DNA of 64,000 nucleotides from Acanthosepion esculentum. Taxonomy: Eukaryota; Mollusca; Cephalopoda; Sepiida; Sepiidae. This document shows positions 37,099-54,054 of the stretch, piece after piece. Under the pieces are notes generated by a model. That model was given only the letters and a program-made list of their open reading frames with translations, was not told the origin of the DNA and searched no databases. The position numbers and the translations under genes are program-made. Each line of letters begins with the position of its first letter. The stretch's first letter is position 1. Location: positions 21,575,391-21,639,390 of the forward strand of contig OZ038495.1 in assembly GCA_964036315.1 (NCBI GenBank), in the 5' to 3' direction.

Positions 37099-37778
37099 TA
37101 GCAGCATGGCCCGTCGTTGCCTGTGCTTGATTCAAAAATTGTACGACTCATACAGCAATCGCTATCACTTGACTTAAAATATTTTTGCCCTTCCTTGCCT
37201 TTAAAGGAGTGCCTTTTGCCGTGCAGATGTTTCTACATGCCTTACTTCTTGCCCATCTCACACTGCAAATTTTTTCTAAGCTCTATACTAAACATTAAAT
37301 CTGTTACGAAAAAAGAACTAAACAAAATGAACACAAAACGATCAGCTTTAAAAAAGGACTCGTAACTGGAAAAATCAAATGAAAAAAGAATGCTAAATAC
37401 TTTTTCACACCCAACCCAGTTCTGCGGAATCAGAATCAACATTGAGTTTAAGCAAGCGAATGAGCCAATTGGAGTAAAGTGCCATGCAGATTTAAATTTT
37501 CCCCACTTGTGACAAATGCAGCTATCGATTTTTTTTGCATGCTAGTTAACATTTGTGTCAGTCAGCTGTTGGCTCTCATGCTGGCCAATAGAAAATGGCC
37601 ACAAACTACATGAAAACTGCCGTAGAAGCATGAAAAAAATCGATTATTTCCACTATCGATGGGAGTTGGGAAATGCAAAGTCGGTCTTGGCCTTTCTGCT
37701 AACTTGGAGCATGTGCATGTAAATTTTGATGCAAATCCGTCAAAAATTGCGGCCACGCATTCGTCATACACACACACA

Positions 37779-37779
<1 letters not shown>
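37098..37779. repeat. GC-richer interspersed repeat bracketed by (TA)n arrays
   Basis: A 680-base block begins CTAGCAGCATGGCCCGTCGT and ends with a CA run. It is bounded on both sides by long (TA)n arrays. Its GC content is clearly above that of the flanks, and it has several TATCGAT-type words. No frame longer than 82 codons exists and no protein motif is recognised. Starts like GCAGYATSGCCCGKCGTTGC are, as I recall, widespread in invertebrate repeat families next to TA arrays, but I cannot name the class. Confidence 0.6.

Positions 37780-37838
<59 letters not shown>
37780..37838. repeat. (TA)n microsatellite
   Basis: About 29 TA units that form the right border of the insert at 37098-37779. 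Confidence 0.97.
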
Positions 37839-37841
<3 letters not shown>

Positions 37842-37977
37842 TATGAAATATGAAAATTTTTTTTTTTTTAATCTTTGTGGAGAGAGCAATATTTTTAAGT
37901 GAATCCTGAAATTTGGGTCACTATGTTAATTAAAAGTTGCAATGCATATAATATTTTCTAATTGCACTGTTGTTGTT

Positions 37978-38278
37978 CTATGTGTCATGTCCCTTCAGGA
38001 TATTGATGAGCATGGCTCTTCACAATTTCCTGTCTTTTGTAACTCTTAATAAATTTTGTCTTTTTGTTATCTTTCGCAAACCCTGTTCTGCAGTTGATTT
38101 ACTCAAGCTCATTAGGTAGGTTATGCACTGTTTTTATCTGTTCCTCTTGTCTTCAATATGTCCTGTGAGTGTCAAATTTTCCATGCCCTCTTTCCTCATT
38201 ATGTTCCCTAGAAATTTCAACTCTTTCTGATGCTAAGCATACGTGTCCTTTTTGTTTCCAGATTTTTTGAATTTTTAA
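37978..38278 (-). pseudogene. LINE 3' fragment (same family as 54.1 kb)
   Basis: Minus-strand frames can be joined to read KFLGNIMRKEGMENLTLTG, a short gap, then LRKITKRQNLLRVTKDRKL, stop, RAMLINILKGHDT and a terminal stop at 37980-37978. This matches the C-terminal end of the LINE protein at 54055-55292, which ends RAMIAYILKGHGT. It is 5' truncated, as LINE copies usually are. Confidence 0.8.
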
Positions 38279-38279
38279 C

Positions 38280-43459
<5,180 letters not shown>

Positions 43460-43509
43460 GAGCCTCAAAAAAATACATGGTGTGTGTGTGTGTAGGGTGC
43501 AAGTATATA

Positions 43510-44310
43510 CGGGGGCGATGGATAAATTGTCATCTAAATTACACAAAAATGAAAATATCACTGAAATCTCATTTTAACAGATATATTTACCAAAATTATA
43601 CAAAAATATTTTGAAATACTAAGGAGAAAATTTGTTCAATAAAATTACCATTGGTTTCAACCACAGCCTCCAGACGACTTCAGAATCTCCTGGAATTGGT
43701 AAATGCTGACATAATCCCTGCCTTAAGTTCATCTTTGGAGTTACAAGGAGTTTTTTTTTTTTATCTCTTGCTCAACATCGCCCCACATATAATAATTAAG
43801 GGGGCTGCAGTCTGGAAAGATAAGTGACCAGATGTAAGGGGTGCTGTGGATGCAGAAATTATCTGACAGCCATGACATTCTCCACCTTTTGTGGCATGGT
43901 GCAGAGTCCTGTTGCCAGTCATAGGGTCTTCCAGCAGCCATCCTCTTGACCCAGGGCAGCACTTGATGTAGGCCTCTGTGTTGAGTGAGCCCCTCACCAA
44001 CAAATTCAGGAGTTCTTTTCTTATCAAAACGATGAGAGTGAGTTTTCTGAGCTCCCATAGCTTCATAATCACTATTAGACTCATCCAACTCTTTCCAAAT
44101 CCTCTGCTCTATCCTCAGATTGACACTCAAACACACTGAAATATTTGTATTGGAGCTTCCAGTGTGAGTGCCAAGCAGTACAGCATGTTGTTTCCAAATT
44201 TCTGGCAAAGTGAATTGCATCATGATGTCCAACTGACCCTACACTATACTGTGTGGTCCACAAAAGACAAAATGAAAAATATAAAATGGCAACAATTTCC
44301 CCATCGCACA

Positions 44311-44313
<3 letters not shown>
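43510..44313 (-). pseudogene. Mariner-like element, decayed, TA-flanked
   Basis: The left end GGGGGCGATGGATAAATTGT and the reversed right end GTGTGTGCGATGGGGAAATT are similar. TA lies at both borders (43508-43509 and 44314-44315). The right TA is the first unit of a (TA)n array. The minus strand encodes a transposase remnant. Its N-terminal part reads HDAIHFARNLETTCC in one frame and MQFTLPEIWKQHAVLLGTHT in another. The catalytic core reads PYDWQQDSAPCH followed by a CSPLNYYMWGDVEQEI block. In this family the last catalytic Asp sits in the NPLDYY motif; here it is Asn. Much of the N-terminal helix-turn-helix part and the first catalytic block are missing or shifted. The sibling at 61725-62360 keeps the NPLDYY Asp. 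Confidence 0.88.

Positions 44314-44357
<44 letters not shown>
44314..44357. repeat. (TA)n microsatellite
   Basis: 22 TA units. The array starts exactly at the end of the mariner element and ends just before the LTR-retrotransposon remnant. Confidence 0.97.
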
Positions 44358-44360
<3 letters not shown>

Positions 44361-44379
44361 CAAGTAAAAATAAAATTGG

Positions 44380-45032
44380 CCACAAAAGGTTCGGCCTTGT
44401 CCATCAATATCTTGACTGGTGGACAGTGTTCACAGAATATTGTTTGTAGCTGTCATGACAGTCGATGCATCCTGGTGTGCCAGCAGGTGCCAAATGGTGA
44501 GACATGTCAGGCCACAATCTAAGAGTGTTAAGAAATGTATGCCATTGTAGTGTGTGATGTCCATGCCTAACTGCCACCAATTGCTATCCACTTCAAGTCT
44601 ACCCTTTTGCCAATGGACTGGGGCTGGGTCTATCATCTAACACTCCTTGCAATCTTGTATTGCCTTTATAGTCAAGGGACATACTCTTCAGACAAAGTAT
44701 GCTACACGCTGAATGCCAGGATGTCTACTTTGATGGTGTATGGCACAGATCTACTCAGGTATCAATTGGTCTTCTAAACAACGCATGTGATCAGCAATGG
44801 GTTGGGCTGTGGTTTGATCATGTCAAACTACCTTTTGGCACCTGAGTTAGCCTATCTGCTAGATTCTACTCTGACACAATCAAGGTGGTGTCAATAACCA
44901 AACTGTATTCTTCAATCACCTGTTTTAAGGTTGCCAACCTTTGTCGTATTAACTCCTCACTTGAGGCTTTGGATCTTACTGGGGATTTACCTGTCAACAT
45001 ATTTGTCAACCAGTGGTAAACATATACAAGTC

Positions 45033-45068
<36 letters not shown>

Positions 45069-46400
45069 AGTGCACCATCTTAGATTGCCACTGTAGTGCA
45101 AGGTTAAGACTCTTTAGCATGGTGTCAAATTCTGCCAGATTTATATGCTGAGCATTGTTGGACAAAGCCAGCATGTGTCCTCCAGAATAGCACTATGTCT
45201 TTCCAACAACACAACCATCGCCAGGGAGCTTGTGTCAACCCATGTGTTAAATTCTCTGGTTACACACCAGTCACCTTGAGTGGGATCATTTTGGTGCACT
45301 TTGGCCATCATCTGCTTGAGAGGGATGTCATTCACTGTCCCATCCCTTTCTGACCACAGTTGCTTGCCTCTTCATTTGCTGCACAAAGTCACCCACAGAC
45401 AAAAAAGTGTCCTATCAACTTCCTCCAGATGGAAAAGACATTATGGCACATAATTATGGCAGTGAGTTCTGGAACTCCACTCCCTTGCTTCCACTGTAGA
45501 ATGTTGTGCTCCCTCCAGATTTCAAGGCCTAATACCAGAGCCCCATCTTTAAGCGCTTGGGGTCCTTACTGGTCAACATGAAGGATTCTAGTTATCCTTG
45601 ATCTCATCCACAGACATTATGCTTTCATTTACATATATATCATCAATATAAGATGAGGTGGCTCTTATTGTCACTTCCTTTTGTGACAACACAGCCTTCA
45701 TGACAGCTTTTATAATGTGAGGTGCCACATTGAGACCAAATCCTACATGCATTATGCAGTACCTTTTTACTTTGATTATTACTGTTTGAAATGTCTACAG
45801 CAACTCATGGACATGTATCTGAAGATACACCCTCTGTAGATCAAGCAAGGCCACATTAACACCTTGCTGGCACCACTCCCATAATTTGGTAGCACATACA
45901 TCTTTGCCTACATCCTTGTGGTGGTTCAATTCTCAGTAATCCAAGACCAGGTGCACCTTGTCTTTGCTGGGCTGTGCAGCAGCCATCAGAAGGATTAGGC
46001 CCTTTGGGGATCCAAATCATTCCTGGGAGTATGGTATCAACCAGCCATTAGCAATCTATGTCTGCAACTCCTCTTCATATGTACCCCTGGTCTTGTTAGA
46101 TACTGCATAATCTGGAATGGCATTCTGTAACTGCTCTGGTACTTTGTTCATGACCTACTTCCACCTTGTATTCCCGGCGTTCTCTCTGTGGTCAAAAGTA
46201 GCACAGAAGTCAGTTTCTTCAATAGAGATTGCTGCAGACGATTCTTTCTCTTTGCCAAGCTTCACATCTCCAACTAGTGTAATCACAACACTGCCTAATG
46301 TTTGTATGGCATCAATCCTAATCAGCAGATCATAACCAAGAGATTTTTCTTGCATGATTAGAACACCAACTTCAGCATGGTTAGAGTGCTCTGTGTGAAT
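44380..46400 (-). pseudogene. LTR retrotransposon (Ty3/Gypsy-like) pol remnant
   Basis: Read on the minus strand from 46400 to 44380 with many frame changes. The protease-like start around 46355-46155 has a DLLIRIDAIQTLG segment and is followed by a reverse transcriptase. Its region (about 46110-45600) includes NVALLDLQRVYLQIHVHE and a catalytic YIDDI at 45639-45650. RNase H-like sequence follows at 45335-45141 (WVDTSSLAMVVLLERH) and 45174-45074 (INLAEFDTMLKSLNLALQW). An integrase piece is at 44636-44430 with WWQLGMDITHYNGIHFLTLLD. The order RT-RNase H-integrase fits Ty3/Gypsy. A GT/TA array (45034-45068) interrupts the RNase H. Stops abound and no LTRs were identified, so it is dead. The protease call is tentative. 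Confidence 0.8.
45034..45068. repeat. (GT)n-(TA)n array inside the pol remnant
   Basis: A simple repeat lies within the RNase H region of the LTR-element remnant, after the frame that encodes QWQSKMVHL. Confidence 0.9.
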
Positions 46401-47475
46401 TTGTAAGAAAGTAGATTCAAATACAAGCTATTTTCTTTTCACTTTACCCATTTTTTATTTTTTTGAATAAACCACGTTCGTTAAAAAAAAAAAAAAATAA
46501 AAAAAATAAAAACTTAAAAATACTTTTTAAAATTGGTTTTTCATCATTGTTAATCTATTTAATTAAAAATATTGTCAAATAAATTAATGGAGACTTATTA
46601 CAAACAAGTTATTTATTTAGACTAACGCCCACCTTCATTCACTCTCTATTTTTTATCCTCATATAATGAGTAATGTTAATCTGTGAGAGTGATTGAAACT
46701 TTTTCAGCCTCACCCACTTCAAAAAAGAAGAAAAAAAAAAGAAATCAGTATTCTGATGTTTGGCTAATGATTTTGAGAAGCGGATTAGCATCCCCTAACA
46801 GACAAGTTGAAGGGAATTAAAAGCATGAAAGAATAAATGAGTGCCTATATATCACACACACTTATCTGAAGTTAAAAGTAACAATCTGACAGCTTAAAAT
46901 TTTATTGATAAGAAAATTCAATTTTATCAATTTCAACAAGCCAAAAAATTTTGAACATGTAGTAAACAATAAAACTCAAAGAATTTTACTGAAAAAGCTA
47001 TGAGTACTCCTGGTCTCATTATGGAACACTCTTGGTCACAAAATGGTCATTTGCTCCAATCTTAAAATAAATAAGAAAAAACAAAGCCTATTTTGCTGGT
47101 AATCTCCTTTCAACAAATAATCATTAAATATCAATTACGGAGAAGAGGCATAATCTTTCAGCCATGCTTCTCTAAAGGAAATAAGCATACAATTTTTTCT
47201 ACCTGTGGAGTTACCAATCAAACTATTATAAAATTTATTTTCGCAATAACATTAGTGTACAGAATGAACAGTATTTTCTCAATATATCAGAGTAAAAAAC
47301 TACTAAGGCAGAGGAGAAAAATGATTTATTCTTAATCAACATGATTTATATACCAATTGGTGTATCAACTGCAGTATCACAGAATCTCAACATCAGTTCT
47401 TTAGCTTTATATTCTTATGTAGTCTGATATTATTTTTTAATTTAAAAAAAATTTTTTTTTACAATGGTGTCTACT
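46401..47475. other. Unassigned AT-rich region
   Basis: Poly-A/AAAAAT runs near 46480. No gene, terminal repeat or element recognised. Confidence 0.6.
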
Positions 47476-47479
47476 CTGC

Positions 47480-48110
47480 ACAAGGCCCATGAGCCATTCA
47501 AAGTAAAGGAATACAGAATAAGAGGCACAATTTATGGGACAATGTGAGGAACATAATGGTCAACCTTAGACTTGCACAGGTTAAGATTGTAATAATTGGG
47601 GAAGCATCCTCTTGAGAGTCAATTCCACAAATCAGCAGTTTGTGAGAAGCTTATGCCTCACCAATAGAATATGAAGAAAATGAGGGTGCTTCACTACAAT
47701 GTGTGTGGCATGGGGACTGGTGGAACTAAGGAATCTAGTTCATCTAAACATTTTACATAGAAATAGTGATAGAGCAGAGGGAGGCTTTCAATGTTTTATC
47801 TGTGGGAAAGGAATTGCAAGGTGGAAAATAATTCATCCCCCACAAGGGCATGTAAATGCATTTGGACTATTGAGACTGAAAAGTAAAGACTGGGCTGTTA
47901 CTGCTCATATATGGCAAGAGTACCTCCATTTTTGGCTTTTGATCTCATTCTTGCAAAGGCAGAGGATAAGCAGGAGGAGTCCAGTACTTTCTGGAGTGGT
48001 ACAGGGAACTGACAATTTTTCCAGCATCTTTAGTGATGGATCTTATGTACAAGTTCCATTTTAGGTCTGGGTTGAGTCTCAATAGGCACTCAAGGCATGG
48101 GGCCTCCTTG
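47480..48110 (-). pseudogene. LINE 3' fragment (second copy of the 8.9-kb family)
   Basis: Nucleotide similarity to 8901-9590 is visible by eye. The two share GAGCCA(T/C)TCAA, TGGTGGAACT(G/A)AGGAAT, ATAGAGCAG and GGTG(G/A)AAAATAATTCATC in the same order. It therefore encodes the C-terminal end of the same Jockey/CR1-like reverse transcriptase on the minus strand, with all frames broken. The 121-codon plus-strand frame at 47699-48064 is an antisense shadow of this fragment. Confidence 0.82.
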
Positions 48111-48114
48111 AGAG

Positions 48115-48200
48115 CTTAGCCTATAGCCTAGTGGTTGGCAAGCTGGTCTTAAAAGCTAAAGGCTGAAAATTCACTCATCATTTGGGTCTATAAAAAGTTA
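48115..48200 (+). repeat. Probable tRNA-derived SINE fragment
   Basis: TAGCCTAGTGGTTGGCAAGC at 48124-48143 is a good A-box region of a tRNA-like promoter. GGCTGAAAATTCACTC 28 bases later stands where the B-box would be, but is eroded. It directly follows the LINE fragment ending at 48110. Confidence 0.5.
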
Positions 48201-49690
48201 TACAAAATTTTATTTTATGAAAGCAATATAAAACTAACATTTTTTTTTTTTTGCATGCTGAGAAAAAAACTGAAGTTTCTTAACTTTTCTAGATTGAGTG
48301 CATCATGCATATGCAAATATAGGAAAATGGTAGAAAATGCTATCAAAAAGTCATACTTTATCATAAAAAAACTAAAAATTACAAAGTGCTTAATGTTTAA
48401 GGAAAAAAAAGACTAAAAAACAAAGCATTCTTAGATTGATGCAAGATAAATTGTACCAATGTGAAATGGCGTAAAGAGTGGTTGCAAGTAAGTAGCCAGA
48501 GTTGTGCTGCAGGTATTACAACTGTGATCGTGGGGAGTACAAAAGTTTGAAGGTGTAGAGACTGGAACAGCATACAGGAGGGGGAGAATCCATTTTTATC
48601 AATCTGGTACCCAATGTATCAGTAAATATTTCTTTAAGCGTTGGCATTTAGATAACACCCCTGATCTATCATCCAATAACCTGTTCAGTTCTGGATATTT
48701 TGACATTGCCAGTTTCTTTTCTGCCTACACAATTTGTTGCCGTTCTTATAACTGGCTACTCTTTGATTTTTGTTTTTTTTCTTCCTCACTTAAGTGAGGA
48801 TAGTGAAACAAAAGGGTAAATATGATGATCTTCAAAGATAATGGCAAAGACAATGTCTAACTTAACAAAATGAATGGACTTATTTGGCAATCCACTTTTA
48901 AAAAGAATCTCAAAATCAATAGGAACCATATTCTGAACAAAAAATATAACCATTTCTGGTCCTAGACAACCATTCTTGACATTAGTTAGTGATGAATGTG
49001 GTCAATCTTCAGCTAAATGATCCCTGCCTCATTTTTTTAATGTGCGTGATTCAGAAGTTTCAGTCTTTAACAGTAGCAAATGCAACACCTTATCACTGAA
49101 ATGATTTCATATTTTTCATCTTTTAATCAATTTGATACTCTTTGTTATAGAAGACTAATGAGATTAAAACAAGATTCTTATTTAAAAGAATATGTTAAAA
49201 TTTAACAAGTTTGGGTTAATATTTCAGTAATGAAACATGCATATGCCATTAAAATAAAATTCATGTTGTTAATTAGAAATTGCCTACCAGTTCAGTTATT
49301 TTTTTTAATCAATATTCTAATCTGAACTGAAAAGTGAGGATGTCATGTACTTTGAATAATAATTTACAATTGCATTTAAATGTGCATTTTCAACACTTTT
49401 TAAATGAAAACATTACATTATCATTAAAATATTTAAAATAAAATACTCTTATAAGCAAAATCTAAAACGCTCCAACTGTTAATAATCTCATTTAAAGAGA
49501 ATTGGAAATCAAATCCATATAAATATAAATGTAGACAAATTTAGGATGTAGAGGGAGAATATGACATTTGGCCAATAGCTTTAAACATCAGTTACTCCTA
49601 CTTAGTTAAATGCTTGTGACTTCTAAGGACCAATTACTAGTGTTGGTTGGTCACAAAGTATCAGTAGAATATTTTTACCATATCAGGATC
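48200..49690. other. Unassigned AT-rich region
   Basis: No recognised coding or terminal repeats. The part at 48460-48800 is slightly less AT-rich and could be old LINE sequence, but I cannot place it. Confidence 0.5.
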
Positions 49691-49694
49691 TCTT

Positions 49695-50320
49695 CTTCTA
49701 TGTGTCTTAAGAACACTGGCAATCATGGCTCTACAACTTCCTGTCCTTTGTAGCATTTAGTAAAGTTTGTCTCTTTGCAGTATTGTCTAATCCCTGTCCT
49801 GCCAATCATTGACACATGCTCATTAAGTAGGTTATGTGCTACTTTTTTCTGGCCCTCTTGCATTCAATATGTCTTAAGAATGTTAAATTTTCCAAGCCCT
49901 CTTTCCTCATTAAATGCCTTAGAAATTTCAACTGTCTCTTTCCGATGTTTTTGTTTCCATTTTCCTTAAAACTTCATCATTCTTACTCATGTTTTTAGTC
50001 CATGGTATTCTTGGCATCCTTCTGTAGAACCAAATTTCTTTTCTTCATCTGTGATGAGATTGACCAGCATTTATTGCCATATAGGAGGACTTATATTACA
50101 TAACAGTTCAGTGCTCTTTTCTTTATTTCTAATGAAATTTTCCTAAAGCCTTTTAGTACAAATTGTTTTCTTGGGTATATTGCAACATTCTCTATTGTCA
50201 GACAAGTGTTATCCATGGATGAAGAGTTCCACATTTTTGATTTTTCAGTTAGATAATTATATTTCCAAATAGACTTGTACAAACAAGAACTATCATCCTG
50301 AGAGTAAAAGGTAAACATGT
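49695..50320 (-). pseudogene. LINE 3' fragment (same family as 54.1 kb)
   Basis: The minus strand, with frame switches, contains RNKEKSTELLCNISP, then NAGQSHH-like and EKKFGSTEGCQEYHGLK segments. These are followed by LKFLRHLMRKEGLENLTF and finally ATKDRKL near the 3' end. The same blocks occur in the LINEs at 51427 and 54055. No reverse transcriptase palm remains. The copy is 5' truncated and full of frameshifts. Confidence 0.78.
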
Positions 50321-50324
50321 TGGC

Positions 50325-51430
50325 AAACTTTGTCTAAGGCTGAAAACCTTAAGTCATCCCAGTAAGTACTTTAATGTCATGTTGTACATATTAAAGAAGA
50401 CTGTCGATATGAGATTCAAACAAAGATAATTTTAATAGTTCAGAAAAGAAAGGGGATCATGAACAAAAAGATAATTCTGTAGTATCTATTTAGCTTAAGA
50501 CATGATGTGAAAAAAGTTAAAAAGAAAAAAAAAACTATTTAGTTGAATATGTTGAAGCAAACAGAACCATTTCTTTCTCATGCTAGGGTTGCCTTTAAAA
50601 ATAGCTTTTGAGGATTCATTAATAGAAGTTAGGAATGCAAGGGTGTGGCCAGTCAGCCTATATGTGCTTGTATCAATATAACATGAAGGATAAAGCTTAA
50701 AAACAAACATCTACTAGCAAGAGAGATAATTAGTAAGCTTTGTTTAGCCTGATACTAAATCATTTAATGAGGATTGAACTCACTACAGATGGATAGATGG
50801 AAAGGAGTACACAATTTCCTCAACAAGTACCAGAGAGAGAGAGAGAGTGTGTGTGTGTGTGTGGATGGATGTACACTAGAATTTTTCTTATTTCTACAAG
50901 CCTATTAAAGTAACTTTTGTAATAATCACTTTTGTTATGAATTTGATCATCATAATAAAACAAAATAAATATTACACATTAATGAAATTAATTTAGAGTG
51001 AGACTGTTACAATATATGTGAATTTGGTAATGAATAATTAATCATATAAACAAAGATTTTAATTAAGGGGATACTATTTAATGTAAATAACAAGCCAGAT
51101 TTTTAATAACAAAGCAAGCTATTATTTTTTGTACAATACATTTTTTATAAAACAAAATATGTTCAAAGTTTTCTTGTCAATGTTTACTAAAATCTCAAAT
51201 TCTATGTTGGAAAGATAAAACAGTCTAAAAGGAACTTTGAGCATTGTCATCTGGATTTTTTTCCAAGACAAGTTAAATTGGAGCTTTAATGCTGATATTA
51301 TAATCCTTATCATAACAATGACATCCAACTTTGACAATTTGCAATACTTGCATGTATCTGTCATCACAGAATGAAGAATTTCTTTTAACTAAAGCTGGAG
51401 TATACTGATTATAATCTTTTATAAATTTAT
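50325..51430. other. Unassigned AT-rich region
   Basis: A GA/GT simple repeat lies near 50830-50862. No gene recognised. Confidence 0.6.
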
Positions 51431-52230
51431 TTGAGGCTGGAGGTCTGTGTGTCCTCACCAGTATAACAACCCATATCGGTAAACCCTGCCATCCATTTAC
51501 TCAAGCTAGTTAGGTAGGTTATGTGTTGTTTTTCTCTGTCCCTCTTGCCTTCAATTTGTCCTGTGAGTATCAAATTTTCTAAGCCCTCTTTCCTCATTAT
51601 ATAGCATAGAAATTTCAACTGTCTCTTCCTGATATTAAATATAAGTGTCCTTTTTGTTTCCATTTTCTCTAAAACTTTGTTGTTGCTCACTCGTTCAGTC
51701 CATGACATCTTCAGCATTCCTTTGTAAAACCACATTTCTGTTACTTGAAGTCTCTTCTGTGAGGAGATTGCCCAGCATTCACTGCCATGTAGGAGGACTG
51801 ACATTTCATGACAGTTCAGTACTCTTTTCTTTGTTTCTAACAAAGTTTTTCTGTTTCTTAATACTTTGCTTAGCTTTTGAAAGGCATCTTTCACTATCCC
51901 AATGCTCCTTTGGATTTCAGTATCACACTTTCTATCCTTTGTTAAAACATTTCCCAGATATTTAAATCTTTGTACTGGTTTCATTTTAGCATCTTCAATT
52001 TGTAATTTGCATGTTGAGCTGTTCCTTTTGCTAACAACCCTGCATTCCATCTTCTTGCAATTGATGCTTAGTCTTTTCTTCTTGCTTTCCTTCACTACCT
52101 CCTGTAGAAGTTCTTGTAATTTCCTCTCTACATCTGCTATCAACACTATGTCATATCTTATGTTAAGATTGTGGCTGCTAATAATGAATCTTGGTAGAAT
52201 TTCTAATTCTCTCACTGTATATGTTGAATA
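51427..52230 (-). pseudogene. LINE reverse transcriptase C-terminal part, 262-codon open frame
   Basis: The longest open frame of the window (52215-51427). It reads from the end of the reverse transcriptase palm, NIRYDIVLIADVERKLQELL, through KKRLSINCKKMEC, RFKYLGNVLTKDRKCDTEIQ, LHGSECWAISSQ, WFYKGMLKMSWTERVSN and RKRQLKFLCYIMRKEGLENL to TYLTSLSKWM. At 52150-52158 the catalytic YADD is shortened to Tyr-Asp: two codons (Ala-Asp) appear lost in frame, which removes a catalytic aspartate. The last residues (after KWMAGFTDMGCY) differ from the family end, so the 3' end is lost or replaced. The copy is 5' truncated just upstream of the palm motif. Its good reading frame suggests a fairly recent copy despite the lost active site. 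Confidence 0.9.
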
Positions 52231-52239
52231 AGTCCATCA

Positions 52240-52934
52240 AGGTAGGTTACTTTGAATTAAAAAAAAAATATTGTTTAGTATTGTATTTTGTTTGGAAGTG
52301 ACTTGTTACCAGCATGTTTTATTAAAAATATTTAATTGATAATTTCTGATATTATAATTTACATGATATCACTATAATCACTGTCTGCATTATATACAAA
52401 TGAAAAAAAATTAAAAGAAAAAAAATAAAATTCTTGCATCTGATGCCTAAATGCTAAATATCAGATTCTGTTTTCAGCTTTAATAATAATTTTTAAAAAT
52501 GGTCAGTTATTGTGCATCTAAATAGTGCCTTTTCTTTCATATATAGAAATTACTCACTGCAAAAGATACTGGAGCATTTCATTAATTTCAGACCACAGGC
52601 AATTCAGTTTATAAAAAACATTACTTATTTAATTTAACTGCCAAGAATCTATTTTATAAAAAGTGCTTTTTATTTTTATTTGGTTTTGTTTCTACTTTTT
52701 CTATTAAAAAGGTATTTTAAATATTCCTATTTTTAATATATCAATTGGACAAGTATTATAAAAATTAAAAAAACACTTTTTCAAAACATACTTTAAGCAC
52801 GCTTTAAATGTATTTGAAAAATGTCTCAATTTTTACCATATATTCTAAAAAATATTAACAATTCATTAATTTTGTACAGAAAATTAATTTTTTTTCTTTT
52901 TTATTAATTTGTCATTTAAAAAGCTTCCCAGTCA

Positions 52935-53010
<76 letters not shown>

Positions 53011-54050
53011 TTTCACAATCCATTACCAATAATAAAAATTTATACAATGAATAACCCATTTATTAAAAATTGTTGCATAAATTGATGTAGTTGATGACTA
53101 AGAAAATAGAACCTACAGCTGCTCCTGTGGTTTACATACAAATTGATTTTGGAAAAACAAATCCAAACCCCATTTTATTACTCATTATCATGACCATGCT
53201 CTCATCATTGGCACTCTACAATTGAAAGCATAAAAAAGAAAGAAAAACAAAAAACTATCTGTTCTCATACATTAATCGAGTCACACAAGGTTTCTCTAAA
53301 GAGAGAGAGAGATAACTCGGTATCTAAAATGAAGAGTATTTAGTTAAAAGTAAGTGTATTTTTTAACAATTAAATGAAAGCAATCATAATAGATTAGGGG
53401 ATAGTTTTTTGCTCAACTTCATCATGCAACAGTAAACTCCAATCAACCATAGAGATTAAGTCGACAAAGACAAAGAGCAGAAATTGACTGCATGATTAAG
53501 AATATTCTATGGTTAAGTGTTGATGAGAACTCATTGAAATGTGACAAGAATGTTTAATTTATCAAATGATCAAAAGGAAATATCACAGACAACCTTGACC
53601 ATCTATCCTTCTACTTTTCATGCTTTGCTCATTATCATTAAATGACCTTTTTAAAATCAAATTATTAATGGCATAACATACGTATAATGAGATCACTGTT
53701 AATATAACTAGAGCTTAAGGGATTTGGAAAGATTAGAGATTATCAATTAACTCAGGACTCTCTAACACTATTGTCCCAGTTCCATAAAGAATTTGAAAGA
53801 AAATAATTAAATGATTCTTTAAGACTGTTGGTGAAACTTAATTCTAAACAGAACTTTGCAAGACCACATATTCTGTGATGTCTCTCTAGGAACTAGGTAC
53901 CAAGAAGTATACAAATGTGGTGCAGTAAAGAAAAAAAATTATTCCAATATGTGTAAGTAAAAGAAATAGATTAAATTGGTGAAAAAGCATGAAATTTTAA
54001 TCATAAAAAATTACAGACATTATCATTAAATAGTTTTCAATTGTCTTTCA
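52240..54050. other. Unassigned AT-rich region
   Basis: Contains the (TA)n-(CA)n array at 52940-53010 and a GA run near 53302. No gene, terminal repeat or other element recognised. Confidence 0.6.
52940..53010. repeat. (TA)n-(CA)n array
   Basis: 25 AT units followed by 11 CA units. Confidence 0.97.
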
Positions 54051-54054
54051 CTTA

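Noticed and set aside
47699..48064. 121-codon open frame on the plus strand
   Set aside because: Antisense to the LINE fragment at 47480-48110, which shares its sequence with 8901-9590; no protein motif of its own.
51645..52231. Plus-strand frames of 106 and 109 codons
   Set aside because: Shadows of the minus-strand LINE frame at 51427-52215.
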